Positions 47,621 through 59,673 of a stretch of DNA of 64,000 nucleotides are shown piece by piece. The notes beneath the pieces are model-generated. The model searched no databases. It saw nothing but the letters and a program-made list of their open reading frames with translations, and was not told the DNA's origin. Each line of letters starts with the position of its first letter. Within the stretch, counting starts at the first letter, position 1. Both the position numbers and the translations under genes were made by a program. Origin of the DNA: Allium sativum (Eukaryota > Streptophyta > Magnoliopsida > Asparagales > Amaryllidaceae); contig CM060921.1 of the NCBI GenBank assembly GCA_030737875.1, forward strand, positions 406,078,192-406,142,191, read 5' to 3'.

Positions 47621-50600
47621 TCTGTGTTCTCAAATTGTAACAAACATTGCGGTAGGAAGGCATGATAGTTTTGGTAGGTGGTGAGGATAGTCTTCTTAGA
47701 TTAGTTTTCGCGCACAGGTCTGTGTTTGAATGGGGTTGTAGTAAGTTTAGTTCTGTACTATTAGTTATGGATTTATGCAATTTATTTGCATGGATGGATC
47801 AAAATATAGACATGATTTCATCAGCGAAACCTTTGATATGTTTTTTATTGTAAGTTTATTTTGTGAGAAATTTAGGTAGTGTTTAGAACACTGAACAAAA
47901 TTTTGAATTAATTAAAAGAGCTTTCAATGTTTCTTTCGTGAAATAAAATAAGCTAATTAGTTTGTTGGGATTTATTTAAACTACGTACATTGTTATCTTT
48001 TTCAGTAAAACTTGTTTATGTGCATATTCCCTTGCAGCCAATTCTTGCCACCTTATTTTTCCAATAGGCTGTTTATCATGCTTTTCCAGGATAACATCAT
48101 ACTTCTTGGTATAAAATTGTTAGTATTGTGTTTGGGGTTGACGATTAGAATCAAGAACCAAAAAATCGTACCTAACCCAATAGATCTCGGGTTGGGTCTA
48201 AGACGATTAAAAATACAACAAAAACTCAATCAAACTCGACCCGTACTAACCAGAACCGAAAGAACCGATGAAAAAAACATTGAAATATTCGTGGTTTTAA
48301 CGTTATTATCCAACCGAACCCAAAACAATTGAAATCAAAGCACGAATCGAGGTCAGGTGCAGATTTATGAAATGTGTAGTTTAGATCCTACAAAGCCCAA
48401 CCTGCCTAGAACCAAGACCTGCCTGATCGGGTTCGGGTCTAATTGTTACCTCTACTTGTGTTTTTGCAAGCAGCGCAAGTTGCTTTTTTTGCTTTCATAA
48501 TACAAATAAGAAGAATTCATGGCAAGATCGATACTTCGGTCATTTAATATTCATTCTTCCTATTCTCTTAAAGTGGTACCTGATATGCTTAATTTAGCCT
48601 GGAAAAAAAATTAAAACAAATTGCAAGTACTTCTAAATTTCATTTAAAATGACAGAAATGAAAGAATCGGCATTTTCTTGTTTTAAACAAATACATACTA
48701 CAACCAAGCTGGATATAACCTTCATTGATATGAAATCATAACATACATGGTTCTCCTTACATCAATAATGATTGATCCACCTTAATACTTGTCCATAATC
48801 GTTGAATATCATCTCAAAAAATATAAATAAAGTCCAGTATAAAAAACTGTAGCATTAGGCATATCTTAATCTCGTTTATAACATAGAAAATTATTCAAAT
48901 GAGAAAAAAAAATTGGTACAACCATGCCTTGTTTTGGACTAAATCAATATGACTGTAATAATATTCGTATCCAATGCCACGCCACACCACATCCCCCCCT
49001 TCCTTTTTTCTGCTTGAAGGCACTTTGTTCGTTAGTTTCACATGCATTCATAAAAATAATAATAGTTATTAGCATGTAATTACCTGCATGCAAATCCATT
49101 ATTCTGCAGCTAGTAAATGCTAGTACGTATAGAATCTACAATAACCGTACAATGTTCCACATGTCTATTGGATGAGAAAACGTGTACCAAATGTTCTAAA
49201 CAAATTAATAATTTTCATGGTGCAAAGAATGTAGAACAGAGGAATAAAGCAAACAATATAAGCGACCATTATATGATAAAGTAATTTCATCGCCTTAGCC
49301 TATTCAATACTATAATTTAGCAATACACAGATGTATAATAAAGTTATGTATTTTTGACCCATTTATTTCATTATTTTATGTAAGGAAATTTGAGTACCAG
49401 GTTTTTGCTGTTGATACAGGTGTAAGAAAATTCCTTATCATAATGGGTAAGTAAAGCAAAAAAATCAATTATGACTAATAGAATTTCGTTTCTTTACAAT
49501 CGCGTGTTAAACATGGAAAATAACTGGAATACACCGAGAAAAGTTAAGTTTCATGGGAAAAGAAGATAATTATGTATAAAAGTTGGCTCTACGTAAATAA
49601 AATTATAAATAAGTAAAATAGGATCTGGGATACATATTTTATCAAGCACGGACTTCCTTACTTGTCGCATGCAGCGTAGGAACTCGAGATCCACTTTGCG
49701 TTTTAAGCACACTTTGTGTTTTAAGCAGACTTTTAATAGCCACTTTGAGCGTAGGAACTTGAGAGTTATTCTGAATTAACGAAATTAGAAATATATTTTA
49801 TTACTTTTAGTAAAATAAATAATCTTACCATGTTTAAGTATTGTTATTCATAAAGTAGTATAACTGTTTGTAGGCCAACGTCCTAAGTCTAACCCCAAGG
49901 ACAGAGGCAATAAAAATTGAATCAAACCTATGATGCCTTATTGTTGGTACCTTTGCATCATCATCATTATAGATGATTATCTTCAGATCTTTGGTGGTGA
50001 TAATTTAAAAACAAATAAAAAGGTTATACATATATCAAATGAATAAGACATTGCGTGGAAAACGATAATATACTTGTATAAATTGTGCTGGTTTATATGG
50101 AAGCTAGACATTTACTGCTCATGTTAGATTTCAATTATCCCTGGATGTTCATGATTTATTTTTTTATGGAAAAATTAAAATTAAGGAAATAGGTTTATTC
50201 CAAAGAAGTAATTTTCATATCATCTCAACAAAATATATTTTTATTTGTTAAACCCATAGTTTCGAATTATTGATATTCATATAGTTAACTCCTATAATCA
50301 TGTACAAACATATTTGACTATGTAGATTTTTGATGTCAATATTTACAATCATTTTTCAAAATATAATATATATATATACACACACACACAACTATAACAT
50401 CATTTATTATCAAAATGTAGAGAAGAATCGAAATTTAGTTGCAATACCATTAACAAATCTAATTAAAAGCATGTTATGGGAATAAAATAGTAATGATCAA
50501 ATGAAATTACTGAAGCATGCTAAAAATCAAAGGAGTTTGGATATGGATGTTATTACCAAATTATTGAGAATTCAAAGACTGTATTAATCATTATTATTAA

Positions 50601-50729
50601 ATTTATTTCTACATTTATCATCAAAATTCAAATATTCATTGCTCTGTTGAATATATAGGAAAGTGTAGATATTATACATTTAGAAAAGGAAAGACATAAG
50701 TAGTAATTTGAAAATCTTACCATGATTAC
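47621..50729. other. Helitron body near its 3' end, no gene recognised
   Basis: AT-rich with stops in all frames. A patch at ~48125-48450 is rich in AACCCAA/CGACCCG/GGGTTCGGGT words, resembling a common plant dispersed-repeat composition. Nothing else assignable. Confidence 0.45.
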
Positions 50730-50829
50730 CTAAGAATAATTCTCTGGCCCATTAAATTTGAATAAATGCCAGTATGATCAATAGCCAACTTGCTAATTGA
50801 CATGCTGACATTAGCATGAACCGATCCAC
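50730..50829 (-). pseudogene. Captured exon candidate 5 (Helitron sense strand)
   Basis: A 100-bp segment with TTTTTTTGGCAG before it and CTTAG|GTAATC after it, open in one frame (begins GSVHANVSMS, ends MGQRIILR). Its composition is more coding-like than the flanking AT-rich sequence. It agrees in strand with the other exon-like islands. Gene identity is not recognised. Confidence 0.45.
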
Positions 50830-51637
50830 CTGCCAAAAAAAGAAGTAATTTAGTAAAAAAAAAAAAATCAGAGAAAAATTAGACAATAATTAATTCAGTT
50901 CAACAAATTGTCTGAAAACAAACAATAAAATAAGTGGAAAGTTAATGCCAACTTGACAAACATTATCAAAATGAAATTACTCCTGCCACGAAGAAGACTG
51001 GCTTAGAAACAATATCTTTTTGTAATTGGCAATCTAGAAACCAATTCATGGAGAACATAAACAGCAAGATTACGAATAAAATGACCAAATAAGTCTATCA
51101 TCTAAATCGACAATATATAGTAAGATAAGTGAAAATCAACAGCAAAGTGAATCCCGCATTTCCAAAATCCTAAATTACATAAATTACTTTCATTTTAAGA
51201 AAATTGATTAAAGTTACCTAAAAATAAAGTTTCATTAGACTTACTCTAATAACAATCACCACGATAAAACATATACTGAGAGAACCAATATCACATCATA
51301 CATGTAGATAAACAAATACACATAAAAAAATCAACCATAATCAATATGCAAACAATATGAACTAAAAATGGAACAGTTGCGATCTAAAAATGGAAAGGCA
51401 TCCAAATTTTGATAATGCTAACGAACCCAAAAAGAAATTATAGCTAAGGTTGATACACCAACATATACATTACACACTGAAGTCAACCAAAACATTACAT
51501 AATAACCAAAAAAGAAATGATAGTTAAGGTTGATATGAATCAAATTTTTGAAAAAATAGAATGAAAAAATAAATGAATATAATGGTAAGAATTTGTAGGT
51601 GAATGAATGTATAGAAGTAAAGAAGAGATGACCAAAT

Positions 51638-51639
<2 letters not shown>

Positions 51640-51670
<31 letters not shown>
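51640..51670. repeat. A31 run followed by (GA)n
   Basis: 31 consecutive A on the plus strand followed by GAGAGAGAGAGA, within the Helitron. Confidence 0.95.
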
Positions 51671-51673
<3 letters not shown>

Positions 51674-53259
51674 AGAGAGAGAAGAATAATTCAACCATCA
51701 AAGAGAAGACGATACAATGCTATGCAACGGCTATAGAACATCTAATATACACAAACGGGCAAAACAAAACAAAAATTAAAAAAGGAAAATCAATATGAAT
51801 TATTTTTATAACTTCACTATGCATCATGATCGATTTTGAACATGCTCTAATAATATCCACCCCTTTTGGCAAGAAAGGGTTTTATGCAATGAACTTAAAT
51901 GAAGTTGGAACCATCATGATATTGTATCTTTCTATAAACGATAAAAATAACTTTGCATGATAAGTAAATTTACTTCAATATTGTTGAGCAGATATTTTCT
52001 TTCTTCACCATTGCACAATATTGTACTATCTTGATAATTCTGTAGCCTTAATATTAGGCACAGTGTTAAATGTCGTTTATTTTTTTTTATGTGCTTTAAT
52101 GCCATTTCACATTGTCAGGTGTTTTCCAGTGATAGCTTATGTCCTTCATGAAAAATCATACAGAGCATCTGTAGAACATATTGGTTGTTCATAATAAAAA
52201 ATCGCATGGAAGAAAACCATTAGAGAAAATCCATATATATTTAAATGCCATAATTCAGATATTTCATGATAAAATGAAGTAAATTATAGAGAATCTATTG
52301 AATCCATAAAGCAAGACAACGAAACAGAAAAACAGATGAATAATAGAAAGTCCAAAGTGAGTACTATTTTCCATGCCACTACTTTCAAGTTTCATGGTTC
52401 AAAGTTAAAAAAATCATCTTCTCTGATAATTCAAGCACTGACACTTGTAAAAAGCAAAGTAGTGGAGAAAATTTTTCGTGGCATAATGGAGTAAAATTAT
52501 TTCAGATATAATAAATATCTTTGGTTTAATTTTCGGAATTATATCTTTTAGTAAAAACAATAACATATATGGCAATACAAATAACACATATGGGGTAATT
52601 GAGATAGCAAGTCTAGCGTGCTTCACCCATGAAGTTATTCGTATGTTCCAAGTTTACATATAGATAACAGCTAAATTATGCATAGAAGTGGTAACACAAC
52701 CAAGTAATATAATACTTTAGTGCCTAATAAAATATCTAAAGTATACTAATGTAAAAACATCAAGTGATAGTAATATCTTGAATGATAATTATAAGTAAGA
52801 CAATTCCTATAATTAAACACTGGATATATGTACATACACATGCACCCGGGAAAAACATATGATTACAAACACACCAGTCATGCATTTTCTAGCAACATGC
52901 AAACATATAATTTTCCCTTACGTTTTTATTAGATGGTATAATATTCTAGTTGGTCTCCAGAATATACAAAACATATGAAACATTTGTAGGTAAAGGATTT
53001 ATAATGTAAATAAAATCAAATTTCAATCTACCGATAGTTCTCCACTTAAAAAATCATAGAAGTATGATTGTTGTCTTTTATATACCTTTGCCTTGGGAGT
53101 AAAAAGCATAAATCAATCTATATTACGGATGTATCATGATATTGAATTGACAGAGGATGAGTTCTTACACCTTATATAATTATAGAAGGAAAAAACATAA
53201 TAACAATGCAATTGCAACATCATTCTTCAGTAAAGAATGATTTCAAAAATTAAGTGTAC

Positions 53260-53378
53260 CTGGGTTTTTCCAATACGGTGTCATCAAGTTTGAAGGTGTA
53301 ACCAACCATCATTTCATGCATCAGGGGATGCTATCCCGTTTCTCCATAGCGACGGCCATTCTGCACAATGTGCCTAAA
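53260..53378 (-). pseudogene. Captured exon candidate 4
   Basis: 119 bp bounded by TTTGCAG (acceptor) and CCCAG|GTACAC (donor). One frame reads FRHIVQNGRRYGETG, a stop, then HPLMHEMMVGYTFKLDDTV; the other frames are also closed. It looks like an exon that has taken one nonsense change since capture. Parent gene not recognised. Confidence 0.45.
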
Positions 53379-55215
53379 CTGCAAACAGAGTTTATTGATG
53401 TGCTTGACGCCATGCTATCTATAAAAAATAATAGTATTGTACATAATGTTAGCCAAAAAAATTTGTCTTGCCATGACCCTGCATGCATACATTGATAGTT
53501 AATTAGTTATGAGAGGCAAGTTAGGTTGCGGTGTGAAATTTGCACCTTTGTATCATAATAAATATGTAAGCATACATCATTACATATCCTTTAATTCAAA
53601 AAATAAAGTACGGTAAATCATTATAGGATGACAATGATGTAAGGTGAAGAAAAATGAGTGACCGAAATAAGTCAACAACACTAATTTAAACGCTTATTTG
53701 GAATGTAAACCGATTTAACATATCCTGTTAATCTTCGGAAAACTCAAGGGGAAAAAAAACTACAACATGGTTATATCCATGCATTTGAAGTGCACCATAT
53801 TTTTCATTTTAAACAAATCTACATAAATATGCATGAACTAAAATCCACGATTATATAAAGGGGATAAAAAAACATTTGTAGCAAATGAAACATAAAAATA
53901 GAAGTTAAGAAATTTTGTTTTAACACATGAAAATAAAGTCATCGTTAATGTCAAGTTGAAATAAATTTTGCATTTAAGATCTTTGTAAAAAATAAAATAG
54001 TAATTCCAGATTTCCTGCAACTTGTTGAAAGATTAACACTCATAAATAAAATTTTGATGCATAGATTTCAAGGCTAAACCCTTTATGATCAGCACAGATA
54101 CATGGTAACATAATATATGGGAAGAAATTTGTATGTTCAGATTTAAGTAATAATTGTAAGCTGTTATATTTTTGTTCATTACTATTTCATATAGTGTAAG
54201 TCCTAAATATTTATTTATGCAAATATTAAACTTCTGTTTTCTGTATGAGAAATTGTATGTTGCTCTGTATGTCAAAAAGCCAAATTCAACTTCTAAGATA
54301 ATGCATCATAAGTTCGAATTAGATTTGTACCTAATATAAATTTATTATGCAAATACTCTATTTCTATTGTATTGGTAAGAGAAATAGCGAGTTTTACTGT
54401 ATTTTCAAGGAGTCAAAAAGTATGGTATATGATTTTCACAAAGTACAGTTACCATAGATCCAACAATTTAGATTGCAATGACTAGTCTATCAAAATTGCT
54501 AATTATGGTAATAATGTTAGCTTTTATTTCTAGTTTCCAGATTTCGTCATTTTAAATAAGATAAGTATGCAAATATTTGTTTACATTCAAAGAAAATAGT
54601 TTAACAGGCAAACCTTAATTCATATACTGTCAGGAGAAAGATAAGTATCAAGTTAACCCTTTAAAAATATAAATAAATCCTCATTTCTAACACTTTAAAT
54701 ATATAAATAATTCCTCATTTCATGATTTTGAATTAATTAATAGGACATTGACTGAAATTAATGCCAAATTATGCATATTTACTTGAAGTCCTTTAATTTT
54801 CGGAACAATCTTATACAATCTAGAATATAAATAAAGCGTCTACTATGTACATATGTCTTTTTGAAATCATTTTAATCAAATGCTAAATCTATGTAAGTCA
54901 AATACAGAGAAAGATGTCCAAATAAAGAATGGTTTCCAGCTTGGATTTTTTTTTTCAACTTCCCACATGAAAAACGTCTTTAAAAAAGGTTGGCCTCTTC
55001 TCAACTACAAATAATGCATGCGTATTATGCTGGTTTTTTCCAAATGTTAATGAGATCCATGGAATTACAAATTAAAGAGAACATTTTATATGTGGTATAA
55101 ATAAAAGATGGCTAAAAACTAAAAGATATAAACTGCAAAAAGTAGAAGTGTTAGTTAAGGAGGATTTACAATAATAAAAATAATATCACAGCATCCTTTA
55201 GTTTAATAATTATAC

Positions 55216-55244
55216 CTCCTGAAAGGAAACAGCAAGAGGGCCAC
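55216..55244 (-). pseudogene. Captured exon candidate 3 (short)
   Basis: 29 bp between TTTTTAG and GAG|GTATAA, reading GPLAVSFQE. Too short to judge alone; listed because it agrees in strand and splice pattern with the neighbouring islands. Confidence 0.22.
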
Positions 55245-55526
55245 CTAAAAAGTGGTAACTCTTTGTTGACCAACAACGTACATAATTAGTCGAAAAGGAA
55301 CAAAAAGGAAGAAGAAACAACATGCAGTGTTTTGTAAGCTAAAAGTAATATCAGGTTTAAATGTATTAATGAATGGAGAGAATAGAAAACATAAGATCAT
55401 TGTATTCCCAACTCATGTAACATTGCAGTATGGATATCTTTGTTATCTAATAATTGTGGTAGTATTAAACGAAGAATGCCATGCTCTGACAAAACATCAA
55501 GATTTTCCTAGTTTGTTCATTAAGCC

Positions 55527-57570
55527 TAAATATTTCTATACGTAGTCACCTCAAAATAGAGTAATGATGCGGAAACTATTTAAAAACGAAAATAGTAGAT
55601 ATCACTTGATAAATACAAATTAATTTTGATTTGATATTATTTGTATATGTTTAAAAAAGTAACAATATGATGTTACACATTCAAACTTTTCATTTAATGA
55701 CTGCAGTTTTTAATGGAAAAAAATATTTTTCATGTAGTGGGTAACAAAGGAAAGAAATGAATATGATATTAACCACAAATATACCTAAAAATCTTATATA
55801 TTCTAACCTCAAATGTGGCAGAAAAAACTTTATACATATTCTGGACAAAACTAACCTAAAACATACTGTGATTTTAGTTACCAATAACTGTATCTAATCC
55901 CAATAATATAGTAAAAGATCAACATTACTTAAATAATTTGCTCTAAAAAAAACATTACTTAAATAAAGAATATTCACACGAAATGGCTTAAGTAATACTC
56001 AAAAAATTGACAGAGTAAAATAACATGCTAAAATGGCAGCTGTCCATATGGAGAATAATGATTGCAAATTGCAATGCCTTATCAAGTTGAATCCCAAAGT
56101 TATTCAAGGAAAAAGGATAACAGATATACTTGGCATATTTATCACCTTTATAGCGGTTAAATCTTCAAGCTATTGGCCCTAAAACACTACACAACTCTAA
56201 TACATTAATGGATATAAATTCAAAATAATTACAGTAATGGAAGCTTACTGAAATTTGTAACTGAACATGACAAAGTTTGTTAAATGAAAATTGAATACAA
56301 TTAATCACTTGCTTTGTTTTTAAAACCTCGTTAATGTTCCACAACCATTTCCTTTGTTAATTATGGCATTCATCAAAGAATGGGAGAAATAAAACCTGTA
56401 GCATTTGAAAATGAGCCAATAAATTTTCATTAACATTCCTTATTTATAGAGGATGTAAAAAAATCAAAAAGGCTTGGTATTCTCTTGTTTCATTGATCCA
56501 TAGATTCGTCAAATTATTGAACAAAGATAGACAAATAGCCATATAAAATGGTTTCATATGTGCGTATGCTAATCCAGTTGAGTATGATATATATGTGCGT
56601 GTATGTGCTTATTAGGCATGAACATATCAGTAATTTTAGTATTTTATTTACAAAGAAGACCGCGGATGAGGATAACCTTTCTCCACTTAACTTGTTTGAA
56701 TACAATCCTCTCAGATTATGCTAAGCGCAAAATCTCAGCCTCAATTGAGGGAAATCAATTAATATGTATGGTAACACGCCCATAAAATTTTCCATTTCCA
56801 AACAAATTGGCAATTACAAAAAGATTAATGGCTGAATTTCCATCTATAAACCATTAGAATGTAGATATGTATTTTTTTTTTTTTTTTTTTTTTGCTAATG
56901 CTGTTAACCCACTAATACCAATCTTGAGATATATGGCTATGAGGTAATTTTTTCATATAATGGTTCATTCGACATCTGGCTTGTTGATTTGATTATGCCT
57001 AAATAGTTCTATACCTAGTCACCTTAAAATAGATTAATGATGTGAAAACCATTTAAACACGAAAATAGTAGATATCACTTGATAAATACATATTCCTTTT
57101 CGTTTTATGTTATATGCATATGTTTAAAAAAATGTAAGAGTATGATGTTATGCAAATTAAAACTTTTCATTCAATGACTACAGTTATTAGTGGAAAAAAT
57201 TATTTTCCATATAGTGGGTAACAAAGGAAAGAAATGAACATAATATCAAATTCAAATCTACCAAGAAATCTTATATGTTCTAAACTCAAATGTACCAAAA
57301 GAAACTTTATACATATTCTAGCCAAAACTAAACTAAAACACACTGCAATTTTAATTACCAATAATTCTATCTAATACCAACAATAGAGTAAAAGATCAAC
57401 ATTACTTAAATAAAGAACATTCACACATAATGGCATGAGTAATACTCCAAAATTGACAGTTTACATACCTGCAAAACAGAGGATTGAAAATAAGACCCTA
57501 AAATAAGATGCTAAAATGGCAGTTGTCCATATGGAGAATAATGATTGCAATGCTTTATCAAGTTGAATCC
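55527..57570 (-). repeat. Direct duplication inside the Helitron, ~570 bp units
   Basis: 55527-56095 and 56998-57570 are related throughout (for example GTAGATATCACTTGATAAATAC and TGTCCATATGGAGAATAATG in both), with scattered substitutions and small indels, offset ~1.47 kb. Confidence 0.8.
56872..56893. repeat. T22 run
   Basis: 22 consecutive T on the plus strand (A22 in Helitron sense), located between the two ~570-bp duplicated units. Confidence 0.95.
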
Positions 57571-57666
57571 TATGTGGACATAAAAAAGCATAAGAATGTC
57601 AGATTGTAAATAAATTGATGGGTTAAATTCCAATACCTAAATAAACAACTTGTGATGTGCACTTAC

Positions 57667-57733
57667 CTGTAAATGGGCAGGCTATCGGTCGTAATCGGGA
57701 TAAGCAAGTGCAACTCCCGGATAACTTTGAAGG
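57667..57733 (-). pseudogene. Captured exon candidate 2
   Basis: 67 bp between GTGAATCAG and the strong donor TTTACAG|GTAAGTG. One frame is fully open (FKVIRELHLLIPITTDSLPIY). The near-consensus donor is the best single splice signal in the Helitron. Parent gene not recognised. Confidence 0.45.
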
Positions 57734-58759
57734 CTGATTCACATTAAATATGCATTCAGTGGTGTAGCATGTTCACTAATTGTTAAATAAATCTACAAAA
57801 TTAAAAGAAAAAAGAAGTATAAAGCTACTCAAGCATTAACATTTTAAAAATGGAAAAGAATTTATTACATAATTACTCAAACATTAACACGTTTAGACAC
57901 AAAAAAACCAGTATAAAGCTGTACAACAAATAACACTTCCTACATTTTATATATCTCCACCGTTGCTGAAATATGGTGGAAACAGAAACTGAAAAGCATA
58001 GACTTCTTGAAGCTTCTAATAATCCTTAAAACAAAGCTCCTCAAATATACTTTGACAAATCAGGTCAGATACTTGCCAGACTGCTAATTCACCTGAAACT
58101 TATTTGTTCACAACTCTCTGCAATATTAATGCTTTGTGAATTGTATGTATAAGTTTGTAGTCCTGCATTTCACGCAACATCGACAATATTTATATTAGGT
58201 ATTTAATTATAACATTATAAGATGAGGCATTCACTTCATTTGAGGATCCTACATATTATCTGTGCTTCTATCCAAAATAGACAATTTACATTTGGGTGTA
58301 TAATTAACAATAAAGAGTAGGAGAAAACACAACAATATTAGTTAGTTTACAAAAAATGTTACAGTGCATGACCCCAAAAATCAAAAAACAATGAACACGA
58401 CTATATATATAAGAGAAAAACTAATAACTTGAAATACATAATTCATATAATGGTGTTTGAGCCGATAAATGTAATTGGTAAGAGCAATGGGATGAACAGA
58501 TCTGACGTGCTTGAAAGCCGGTAGGGAAAGTCGATGGTTAGTGGGAGAAAAGGTGAGTAGAGCGGGTACGCATCAATTGGATAGGGACGTTGTGATCTAG
58601 GTCAAGAGAATGGAAGAATGGGGAGGACATGGGCGTAGAGGGCTGAAGCAAAATTCAACAGAGCAAGGAGGAATATAAGAAAAGAGATGAGTGTAAAAAT
58701 GGAAAACAGAAGGGAAACTCGTAGTTTGAGTTGAAGAGGCGACGAAAAGTACTCACGTG

Positions 58760-59036
58760 TTCAGCTTATCACCGACGACCGATTTAATGGCAGAAAACAA
58801 AAAATAATGGAATAGGGAGAAGGGAAAAGGTGGATGACGCGGTGAATGGATGGAGGGAAGCCAGAGTGGGCATGATTATTTGGGGAGAGAAAAGGCGAGG
58901 GTTGAGGAGTTGCGGAGGAAAAAGAGAACGATTTGGGTATGAATTGGGGAAGGAAATAAATAATACGGAAGAGGTGAGTCGGTTCAGTTTTATTTAGCTG
59001 ACAGAATCCAGGAGCTCTCTCAGCGCTCCATGGCAA
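58760..59036 (-). pseudogene. Captured first-exon/5' UTR-like region
   Basis: About 30 bp inside the Helitron 5' end the composition becomes GC- and CT-rich, as in plant 5' leaders. A 91-codon open frame starts at ATG 59036; it is Ser/Pro-rich with no recognised domain and ends 12 bp before AACAC|GTGAGTAC, a good donor site. Probably the promoter-proximal part of a captured gene, serving as its 5' UTR; the open frame may be incidental. Confidence 0.35.
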
Positions 59037-59062
59037 ACTCAGTAATTATAATATAGTATAGA

Positions 59063-59619
59063 TAGTATTGTGTGTGTTGATTTTTAAATATATATATATA
59101 TATTCAGTGTGTGTATATATATGAATATATATATTTTTGTTGAATTTTTATTTTATTATTAATATGTATGTATATATATTTTAACGATTGTCTATATATG
59201 ATATATAGATTGCGAAGGTATATATATTTAATTGATTTTGTGTATTGTTTTATGTGTGTGGCGTAGTGTATTTTGTATGTGCATTCCTGTTTGTGTGCAT
59301 GTGTGGGTTCTGTGTATTGTTTTTTCTAGTGTGTGAGTCATACTGTATGCGTATAGTTGTTGTAGTGAGTGTGTACTTTATAATACTGTGTGTAACTGCG
59401 TTTGTATTTGTGTGTATGTAATAAAAATTTATAGTTTATAATAATAAATGTATTGTTTTGAAGGAAAATTAATATGTATGTATTTATGTTATATATAATC
59501 TATAATATACAATCTTTAGGTGTGTTTTCTTGCGTGTGAAATGGTGTGGGTACAGCATTGTGTGCGTATATATTTGTGTTGAGTTTGTTTTGAAAATTTA
59601 TTTGTTAAAAGAAAAATGG

Positions 59620-59673
<54 letters not shown>

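Larger units (their letters stand above)
47592..59062 (-). mobile_element. Helitron, non-autonomous, 11.47 kb
   Basis: Minus orientation: the 5' end is TCTATACTATATTATAA at 59062, a typical plant Helitron start. The 3' end at 47592 has a GC-rich hairpin 10 bp before the terminus. It sits between A and T with no target duplication, as expected. The uninterrupted D 5' LTR reads TATATAA|TAGT at 41127/41128, matching both flanks. The terminal tetranucleotide is CTTG where CTRR is canonical. No Rep/helicase frame is present in its 11.5 kb, so it depends on an autonomous relative. Exon-like islands on the Helitron sense strand (59036-58760, 57733-57667, 55244-55216, 53378-53260, 50829-50730) suggest a captured gene. 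Confidence 0.82.

Noticed and set aside
51607..51798. Lys-rich frame around the A31 run, or a LINE/SINE poly(A) tail
   Set aside because: The frame is the A run itself; the run is followed by (GA)n with no upstream retroposon or target duplication.
47592..59062. Autonomous Helitron with Rep/helicase
   Set aside because: No frame longer than ~100 codons and no Rep or helicase motif anywhere in the element.
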